A program made the position numbers and the translations under genes. A DNA stretch of 64,000 nt, from assembly GCA_035048815.1 (NCBI GenBank), contig JAUCBN010000001.1, positions 21,653,001-21,717,000 of the forward strand, written 5' to 3'. Under the pieces are notes generated by a model. That model was not told the DNA's origin. It worked only from the letters and a program-made list of their open reading frames with translations, and did no database searches. Position 1 is the stretch's first letter. The number at the start of each line of letters is the position of its first letter. The stretch comes from Abelmoschus esculentus (Eukaryota; Streptophyta; Magnoliopsida; Malvales; Malvaceae). Below, in pieces: positions 56,101-64,000 of the stretch.

Positions 56101-57463
56101 TCAGTGGAAGGAACAGGCTTTGATTGTAAAGCTTTGAATGCTGGTGATCGAGCCGTCTCCCTTAAGCACCGAGAGTAATGAAGAAGCTGAGCTCTTCTGT
56201 TATACCCTTTGCCAGTGCCACCCAGCTTATGTTGAATCAGCTCTTGTTTGATGATGGTGTGATGAAGATAATGCTGGTGCTTCGCCGGCGCCCTCCTCCG
56301 GGGTTTCTCCACATAAACAGTTACCAACACCGTCTTCTGTTCACGGTATGCTGCCTGAAATTCATCCTGGTTCGTTAATTTGCTTCATCATGAATAAAGT
56401 TGAGAAGATGGAGATGAAGCGATGGAGGGGCTTACCTGTTTGATTGGCATGTTGTTAACAAGGAGAGAATTCGAGTTGGAGAAACAATCTGGAGCTGACA
56501 TAGTTGATGTTGCAGACAAAAGCCAATCAGAGAAAGCCGACCTTGGAATCATCGGTCGGATCGATCAACCGAACTCATTGTTTTTTGCTAAAATGTTCCA
56601 AATATAATAAATATTTGATGAAATTTATACAAATTAAACAACTCCATTGACACTGACATTAAGAAAAAAAGTGAATCCCAAGCAAGGAAATTGAGATTGG
56701 ATATTGGTAAAATTTAACTCTATCTTTAAAAATATAATTAATTTGGGAGCAAAGCATCATTTATCACAAAAAGAGGTGGTTGATGATGAATGACCAATAT
56801 TTTGGTGCATTGCTTTCCTCTTAACTTTGCCATTCAACTTAACAAAAGGCATACACCTAACAAAAAATATCCAAACTTTATATAAAAATAGGTAGAGTAA
56901 AAAAAATGTCATTGACACATGATTAAAAAATCATTTTAACTTCTATTAGTTTTTAATCAATTTAATTCTTAATATTTTATTAGGTCAAAATGCTCTCTAC
57001 GGATGGAAATTATTTTATATTTTATTGAATTTTATAAAATGTTTCTTAATTGATGTACTATTATGTAAAATTTACATATTTATTTTTATGACAATATCAT
57101 CACGGCATGCACTGTCACATAGGTTTAACGCGTCATTTTAAGCAATTTATCATTAATTGACTAATAATTTTCTTAGGTAGAGAGGTCAAAATGAAACATT
57201 GGTTCAAAAAATAAAGACCAAAATGATTATTTGGTCAAACCAATCAAATGTTAAAGGACAATTTTTTGGTATTATACCAAAAATATAATGTAAAGTTTTC
57301 CATTGTTTGCGCATATACCACACCACTTTCATGTATTCATCAACACAGCTCAAGTAGGTATGTAGAAAGTAGACAGATTTCAACTTCTGTTTCTCACAAA
57401 TACAACATTGGTGAAAAAGTTAAAGGAGGCATGAATTGTTAAAATAAAGAAACTGCAATTACA
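56101..57463. other. Intergenic stretch between the small ORF and LIL3
   Basis: The frames at 56178-56378 and 56422-56607 lie in moderately GC-rich sequence like that of 55852-56100 and may belong to the same unrecognised or decayed gene. From 56650 the sequence is AT-rich, with ATGACATTGACACATG and TGGTCAAACCAATC words typical of dispersed low-copy repeats. Confidence 0.35.
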
Positions 57464-59509
57464 CTAGTTATTATTGGAAGTGGTGTCCTCTTGCCAAGTT
57501 GCTTGCCATTGCTTGTCATAAAAGGTTGTCTCTTCAATCAGCTTCTTGATGTTATCTAAATCTTCATTCTTCCTGATTAAAAGCACTCCTGAAACAGCTA
57601 CAAATAATAGAGTCTTGCAAAACAAGTTGCCCATTTGATCAACCAAACCGACTCCGGTCAGGCTATCAACCAGATAGGCCATGAAGAATCCTATCATCGC
57701 CGCACGACCTGCATAATAATCATAACAATGAATATAGATTTAAATAAACCAGTAATGCGACTACATGAGCCACACTGTCAAAATAATGTAGATTTTCACT
57801 AACCATTAAGCAATTCAGCTTCGGGTAGATGGAACCTCTTCATCCACGCCCACCAAGGTATGATGGAAGTATCAAACATTACAGGATTGTCGTTACTTGT
57901 AGTTTCAGGATTATCCTGAAGCCATTTTCTCCTCCTGACCTCTGAAAAGGAGTTCAAGTAAATTTGTTACAGTGAAATGAGTGATAGAATCAACATAGAT
58001 TTGCATTGATGAAGCTAATATATGCAAATAAGCAAAGTGTTTAGTAAAACCACAGGAGACACTAACATCCTATACCTGTTTTTTATTAAATCGATAGGTA
58101 TTACATCCCCATGCCGGGATTCAGCGACTTTCATTAACAAAGCTAATATATGAATTTAGTGCAGAGCATATTTTTCATGGGAACTAAGTATAACTCTGCA
58201 AGAGCAAGAGAAACATGAGGCAGTTACACTCACAGTACACCTATCTGAGCTTTAGCATGTAAACACAAAGGGATTCCTTCTCATCTTCAGGCCTCACAAC
58301 TTAACCAATGTCTATTTCATTTCATGCTGATGGTCTCCAAGTAGGAGTCTTTTGATGAATATCCTGCTCTATTTAGATGTTGCCGGACATCACACGGCTT
58401 TTTTTTAACAAACAAAAGGGTTTTTCAAAGTGATATTTCCTTTAATTCAGTTTCAAATGGAGAAGTAGAGCTTGCAATGAGTACAACCCATAGCACCTAA
58501 AAAACTACCAAATATCGATATCTAACCCTTGAGAACTTTAAAAATATACAGGCTTTAAGGCTAATCTGTTTCGAATCAATACTCAACCACTTCAACTTAA
58601 TGCATATGTGAACAAACAATTATTGAGGAAGCTTTGTACCACCTCTACATTTCAGCTAAACAACACAGTTGTAGAACACCAAAAATGGAAAGTATAGGGG
58701 AAAACTTTACCCCCACTTTGAACTACCATCCCAACAAGTACCAAATCTCTAACCTTGTTTCGAATCAATCTCTAACTTTATGAAAATATTGCCTTTCAGG
58801 GTAATAGATAATAAATATCCAACCACTTCACGCATCTCCAATCTGTTTTTTGTTAACTCGGCAACACTGTCAACTACTATTCCAATTTCCAATTAAATCA
58901 AAATGCATTTTACACTTGTTTCATTAAGACCGTTTCAACTTCAAGCAACCAATGACAAACAATTAGCAATTGATTCGGGTTTTGCATGGAGAAGAGTGAG
59001 AAAAAGAGAATTCACAGAACTTGTCACTTCATGTGATAGTTTGTATTCTAGAGCAGAAAACAAGAATTGGGTAATTCATAAAATGGAATCTGAACTGTCA
59101 ATAAGCAATTTTTTTTTATAAAAAAAGGCCAACTGAAGAAAAACTTACCAGCATCAATAACAGCATCCCAGTCAATGCTCCCATTTTTCTCAAACTGTTT
59201 CAAGTCCCAAGTCCCAGCAATCCACCTAGGGTCCTCAAACATTCTCAAAACCTCAACTTCTTCGCTGGTAGCCGCCCCGTTAGGCCCAGAAGATCCCTCC
59301 ACATCCTTCTCAAGTGCGGGATCTTCCGGGTTAGGCTTTGAGTCTTCAACGGCAGAAACTCCAGCTCCATTGTCTAGTAAAGACTTGGGGGTGGAAAGGC
59401 GAAGAAAGGGTCTCCTGAGATAGAGAAAAGGGGTGGTTTTGAGGGTGAAGTTGGGGTTGACAGAGAAGGGTGTAGTAGGAGGAGAAAACAACGCCATGGA
59501 AATGGACAT
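57464..59509 (-). CDS. LIL3: Light-harvesting-like protein 3 (chloroplast)
   Basis: Exons on the minus strand: 59509-59149, 57941-57804 and 57708-57464, with GT-AG introns of 1207 and 95 bases, give 247 residues. The first 45 or so residues are a Ser/Thr/Pro-rich chloroplast transit peptide (MSISMALFSPP...). An acidic linker follows, then the LIL3-specific block (DPRWIAGTWDLKQFEKNGSI, DWDAVIDAEVRRRKWLQDNP, IIPWWAWMKRFHLPEAELLN). The chlorophyll-binding helix is NGRAAMIGFFMAYLVDSL, with the E-x-x-N-x-R type motif intact, and a second membrane helix is CKTLLFVAVSGVLLI. In known plants LIL3 sits in thylakoid membranes and anchors geranylgeranyl reductase, and contacts protochlorophyllide oxidoreductase, for late chlorophyll and tocopherol synthesis. 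Length and motifs are normal. A second ATG at 59497 (MALF) is possible; the upstream one keeps the same transit-peptide reading. Confidence 0.95.
57942..59148 (-). other. Intron 1 of LIL3 (1207 bp)
   Basis: Donor GTAAGT at 59148 and acceptor TTTTCAG at 57942. I see no repeat ends or RNA gene in it. The open frame at 58903-59121 on the other strand is not supported. Confidence 0.85.
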
Positions 59510-59739
59510 GATTTTTTCTGTTTTCAGTTTCGATTTGGGTTTCAGAAGAAGAAGAATGAGTTACCCTTTTCAGTTTGGGTTCATGGAAGAGTGTAGTTTG
59601 TCTGGACAAGAGTGTGTTCTTTGAGGTTCGTAGGCAGTAGCCATCTAACAATCTGACTATAAAGTTAAAACCGTTTGAAGTTTGACCATTTTTTGTCCAA
59701 CCATTTACAGCTTCCGCGACCATCTCTTTGTCTTTCCTG

Positions 59740-60290
59740 ATTTAGATGTAAATCGTTTATATTTTTATTATGTTTTATATTATTTTAAAATAATAAATTT
59801 AAAATTGGTTTATATTTTTATTATGTTTTATATTATTTTAAAATAATAAAATTAAAATTTAGTGTTTAAGACGGAAGGTTTAAAATTATAGTTATAAAAA
59901 ATAAAAGTATGATGTATTTTTAGGTAAAATTTAATACGTAAAAATTAAGATTACAGTTTAAAATTTAAATTTTTTAATAAATTTTAATGTGAGACATAAA
60001 AAAGATATAATTAAAGACGGATAATTTTTATTCAATTTGAGTGTTAATCGTCTATCTCTTTATTGTATTTCTATTAGTACTCCACTTTAAAATAATGGGA
60101 TAAGAGTTTAAAGTTAAAAGTTGTAATTAGTGTTTAGAAAACTAAAAGTAGAATGTTTTTTAAGGTTGATATAAAAATTAAGACTAAAGTTTAAAAATTA
60201 TTTTTTTAATAATTTTAATCGTAGACATAAAAAAGACATAGTAAGATAATTTTTATTCTCTAATTTTGTTAACTATTCATTTTATGATTA
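59740..60290. repeat. Decayed copies C and D of the telomere-motif repeat, upstream of LIL3
   Basis: A short duplication, TTTATATTTTTATTATG (59757 and 59810), precedes two related units. Each has TTTAGTGTTTAAGA or TTAGTGTTTAGAAAACTAA, an ATGATGTATTTTTAGG or GAATGTTTTTTAAGG part, and TTTTTTAATAAATTTTAATG or AATAATTTTAATCG, then AGACATAAAAAAGA. They match the body of the repeats at 8454 and 30990, but the TTTAGGG motifs have mostly decayed. They lie in the promoter-distal region of LIL3, 230-780 bases upstream of its ATG. Confidence 0.5.
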
Positions 60291-60339
60291 TATTACATAT
60301 AAATAACAAAATTATATGACTTTTTCATTTACGTATTTA

Positions 60340-60660
60340 AATATTGGGTAAATTATTACGTTAGTCGCTTTCGTTTATCCCTAGTACACTTTTAGTCACT
60401 GATTTTGAAAATCGACCAGTAAGGTCACTTTCATTTTCGGGATGTGAAATTTTGGTCACTCCAACATTAAGTATCGTTAAATATTGACGAAAAGATAATT
60501 TGACGTAATAAAAAAATGATAAATTACTTAAAATAGTCCTTAAACTATTATTATACTTTTGTTTCATCTTTAATTTGACCCTCAAAGTTTTAAAATTTTA
60601 TATTTTTACCATCTTCCTGAAAAAACATTCACTTCTCTAAAAGTTCTCTAACTCAAACCG
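60340..60660. repeat. Dispersed-repeat-like stretch (TTTAGTCACT words)
   Basis: CTAGTACACTTTTAGTCACT, AAGGTCACTTTCATTTTCGG and TTTTGGTCACTCCAACATTA follow each other. This is the pattern of a common plant interspersed repeat. It explains the open frame at 60361-60585, which has no domain. Confidence 0.5.
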
Positions 60661-61037
60661 ATTATGATTGTTATAACATTGATTATAATAAAAATTTTTA
60701 TTAAAATATCGAGATCTGATCAAAATCAGATTTACATTATAAGTTTTTTATATCGAGTCAAAAATAAAAATATATTAATATCGAGTTAAGAACCGTTACT
60801 ATCACTATTTATAAATTAGACCCGTAACTTATCGGGTTTTACATTTTAATCAACACAAGAAATATTTTTCCTTACATCCATAGTATCCAATTCCAAACCA
60901 AATTAGTAAGCTTAAAAATCTCAATGGAAAGATCTGTGAGTCTATCTATACCTCTATTCTTCGTCTAATCAAAGTAATCGAAAATTTTGACAATTAATCG
61001 GAAAAAGGGAGTATAATCAACGAGAAGAAAAAATGAT

Positions 61038-64000
61038 TGTAACACCCCGAAATTGGATTAGTAAACGATTCGAATAAGATTGTAAAATTTAAATAAGTTA
61101 TATATTAGATGAATTAAAAGCATGAGACCAAATTGAATTAAGCAAATAGATGAGAGGGTTGCATGTTAGATTCCCAATTTCCTTTAATTATCCTTGAGCA
61201 TTTATTTGCTAAAGAGTTAAATGGAGGGCAAAAAGGTCATTTCACCCCTTTAATGAATCAAACAAAATTCAGCCCATCTCCTCTTCTCCTTCCTCATTTC
61301 ACGTGGAAAGCAAAAACAAAAGGGGGAGAAAGAACTTTTGAGAAAAGCCATTAAAGGAGAGCTATAGAGCTTTGCATGGTTGGTTAAACCCATTAGAAAG
61401 TCAAATCTAAAGACCCCGATAAGCTTTCCTTTCCCTAAATCGAATATTTTAGGATTTTGGAAGATTGGTCTTTGATTTTTCCATGATGTTTATGGTTTAA
61501 TTAAGTTGATAGAAACCCAATTTAAGAACTATGATGCTTGGGGTCTAGCTTTGGAAGCATGAACAACAAATTAAGAAACCTAGAATTTGGGGATTTTTGT
61601 AGATGGATCATGTGGATTAGTTGATTGGTACTATGATGAAATTAAGGAGTATTTGATGATTAATTTTATAGTTAAGGAGCTGAAATTCCATAGAAATAAT
61701 TAGGAGATTAGGAATTAAAAGCATGAATTGGTGAGAATCGGCAAAAATGCTTAGAAATGTTATTTCAGGTAGCCATTTTTGAGAATTTCCCTAGGTCGGG
61801 ATTTAAGGGGTATAGAGCTGAAACTTTGGATAATGATACCCATGTATACCTAGTTTAAGAGGAAATTTACGGAACCTAAATCCGAGTCTGGTAGAGAAAG
61901 ATATACGCGTTGCCGTAGGGTTACCCGAGCAGTCCTGGAAATCCGGCCAGGTCTGTTTCGATCGAAATCTGGAGCTAATCGAATAAGGATTAAAATATGA
62001 GGTTAATTGTACGTTGTAGATAATTCTTCTAGCTTTACAACGAGGTAAAATGGACTTAAATCGAACACCGGAGCTAGGAGATATGATCGTTTCGCTAAAG
62101 GATAGCAAAACTATCCGTAACAAACAAATACACATGTTTATCTTTGTTAAGACTAGTATTGTTTGGATTAAATGATTGAAAGTGAGTCCTAATGAATCGT
62201 ACATGTATATGGATTGTTAGATACCCCGAGAGAAGAAATTAACGAGGAGCAAGAGAGGCTCGAGGCATCAAGGAAAAGAGGCAAAGGGATTGTGATCTAC
62301 AACCCTTAATAGCTCGGAGTAAGGTGAGTGTGGCAAACCTTGGGGTTAGGACCTAGGGTCCTAACCACCCTTCTTCATATTTGAATTAAAAATGCATGTA
62401 AACGGACTAATCAGATATCCGGTAAAAGGGAAGGAGGCTAATGTAAATGACTTGTTTGCTAGATTATTAGTACTAGCTTAGCTCATATGCATTGCTTAGA
62501 CATGCCAAGGTATGTATGGCACGCTGCTATAGATGCCAGGTACGCAAATCATGCATAGAGCATGTATTAGTGATGCGACATATAGTTGATAATATGATAT
62601 GCATGTTGATTGTAATACATTGATTGATATACTTGCCTTGGATATTTCCACCTGATGACATGGTGCATGTTAATTGTATTGATTGATACACTTGCCTTGT
62701 ATTAGCATGTAAAGGACACTTGCTATTAGTATTGTGATTTTAATTACATAAATGGATATTGAAATGTTATTGAGCCTTGGTCTATAGACGGTCATAGGTT
62801 GTACGGCATGCCTAGGGTCTTGAGCTTATTGTTTAGTGCTACGACACTCATATTTAGTACTTTGGTACTCTTGTTGGTACTATGGGTACCGTGTTTTGGT
62901 GGTGAGTCACTAATTGTTAGATACCATGGATATCTCATGTTAGTACCTTTGTGGTACTCACGTTAGTGCCTTTGTGGTACTCATGTTAGTGTCTTCGTGA
63001 CACTCTTGTTGACTCGTTACCGTGTCCTTCTATACCAAGACATCACACGAATGTAATTGAAAGATTAAAAGTTTAAATGTGACTCATACTTACATGTAAT
63101 GACTCGAATGTATTGATACTTGACCGTGCATTGATATTGACTATAGAAAGGTAATTGATGCTAAGTGTAGCACTTGAATGTAAAATGGCTTTTGATATTG
63201 AAAACGTTTAATGGATATATGTAGTCTTGAAATGGATTGCTTAATGAAAACTTGAGAGTTGAAAATTGATCAATGAGATAAGTGCTTTATTGTTATGCTA
63301 GTTTGAGCATATAGTTCACGATATGTTACGCATGACATGAATGTTAACCATGAAAGCATTTGCTATGATATTTGGTTATTGTTGAATTGTGCATTGAAAG
63401 ATTATATGCCATGAATTAAATTGTTTGTTTAATTGGAACATGATATATTGTTATTGCATCATGTCTAATTTGGTTAGACTAAGGTCACCTCGCTAAGTAC
63501 TTCTTTGTACTTACACTCCCCTTGTTTCCTCCTTCCCAAACAACAGGTTCACGTGTCAAAGAGGTAGATCAAGCTTGATTCGGAGCAAGGACACAAAGCA
63601 AGCAAGAGTATGGTATCCTGTATTTTGATTATCTCCTAGTATGGTGGCATTAGTGATCTTATTTTGTTAGATCTTGTATTTGAGGGCTTGGCCCATGGTT
63701 GTATATAATTGTGCATATGTCTTGTCATTGACTTGGTTTGTAAGCCATAAGGCAACACTACACTTGGTTAGCCTTGACATGGTTATGGATTGCTCATAGA
63801 ATCTTAGATAGGGTATTGCGTGTTAACATGTGAATGATGAGTCCCATGGTCTAACATGTAGGTCATAGGCTAAAGTAGGATTAACTATTGAACATAGACA
63901 TGGTAAGGAAAATTTGGATTAGATATTGGCATAAGGTTACACCTAGAGGGGTGCTTGTCATACGTATATGGTGAGTGTGTATACATTTAGGTTAAAGAGA
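61038..64000 (+). mobile_element. Gypsy LTR (TGTAACACC family), runs off the window
   Basis: Starts TGTAACACCCCGAAATTGGA after ATGAT (61033-61037, a possible target duplication whose partner is outside). Parallel to 53248-55150 for its first 1.7 kb, then continues through a hairpin array (62835-63004) and CTAAGTACTTCTTTGTACTT (63494) towards the window end. At least 2963 bp with no primer site reached. The 133-codon minus-strand frame at 61803-62204 is not coding. Confidence 0.7.
62835..63004. repeat. Array of short hairpins with compensated stems in the LTR
   Basis: Three units at an exact 23-bp period: AGTACC-TTTGT-GGTACT (62942), AGTGCC-TTTGT-GGTACT (62965, one G-T pair) and AGTGTC-TTCGT-GACACT (62988). 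Before them, more loosely spaced: AGTG/CACT (62835), AGTAC/GTACT (62856), GGTAC/GTACC (62876) and GATACC/GATATC (about 62920). The third unit changes both sides of the stem and still pairs fully. Confidence 0.75.

Noticed and set aside
55836..56330. 164-codon minus-strand open frame
   Set aside because: Basic, without domain or homology I can recognise. It overlaps the membrane-helix frame on the plus strand, and neither strand is clearly favoured.
59346..59723. 125-codon minus-strand frame overlapping LIL3 exon 1
   Set aside because: Out of frame with LIL3 and without domain. The LIL3 reading is supported by transit peptide, conserved block and splice sites.
61803..62204. 133-codon minus-strand open frame
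   Set aside because: Lies antisense in an LTR whose relative at 53248 does not keep the frame.

Overview
The window is nuclear DNA of a flowering plant. It is AT-rich, the two real genes have GT-AG introns, one of them (LIL3) encodes a chloroplast protein, and most of the remainder is transposable elements of plant-type families (CACTA, PIF/Harbinger, LINE, SINE, Ty1/copia and Ty3/gypsy, MITEs). The general look suggests a eudicot, possibly Malvaceae, but nothing in the sequence settles the species. I see no prokaryotic gene, CRISPR array or organellar insertion.

Layout. 1-984 is flank. 984-4621 is a complete non-autonomous CACTA element with a 3-bp target duplication (ATT). It carries intron-containing fragments of two unrelated host genes, a plastid mechanosensitive channel (MSL2/3 type) and an HSP70-17-like chaperone. 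7112-9241 is a decayed PIF/Harbinger element. 9490-20780 is one minus-strand LINE broken into three pieces by LTR sequence: the zinc-binding tail at 9.5-10.2 kb, reverse transcriptase at 15.1-17.2 kb, endonuclease and ORF1 region at 19.2-20.8 kb. The breaks hold two SINE-like units, a decayed LTR that itself contains a solo LTR (12989-14820, duplication ATATG), and a second probable solo LTR (17226-19192).

A genic island follows: a 206-bp near-perfect inverted repeat at 21185-21410, then a five-exon cyclophilin-like membrane protein gene (21920-24522, plus). From 25.1 to 47.5 kb lie two members of one degenerate Ty1/copia family, each with intact LTR ends and target duplications (TTTAA, TTATT). 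The second, 31413-47488, is a nest: it holds a truncated minus-strand copia of another family (31940-34560, duplication TAAAT) and a chimeric minus-strand gypsy (36112-45481, duplication GTTTT). The gypsy carries an LTR-leader-gag piece of a second gypsy lineage inside it. 47.5-53.2 kb is AT-rich with tandem duplications, a tRNA-Trp pseudogene with anticodon CUA, and MITE-like units. 53248-55150 is a truncated LTR. 57464-59509 (minus) is LIL3, three exons. 61038 to the window end is another LTR of the family that begins TGTAACACC.

Only the cyclophilin-like gene and LIL3 look functional. They share no pathway that I can see. The most unusual structure is an array of very short hairpins inside two LTRs, in which stems change by compensatory substitution while the loop stays constant (about 17955-18123 and 62835-63004). 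Other points of interest are the two-gene capture in the CACTA element, the chimeric gypsy, a perfect 42-bp in-frame duplication in the cyclophilin domain, an 84-bp intron that can be read through in frame, and the long inverted repeat upstream of that gene.
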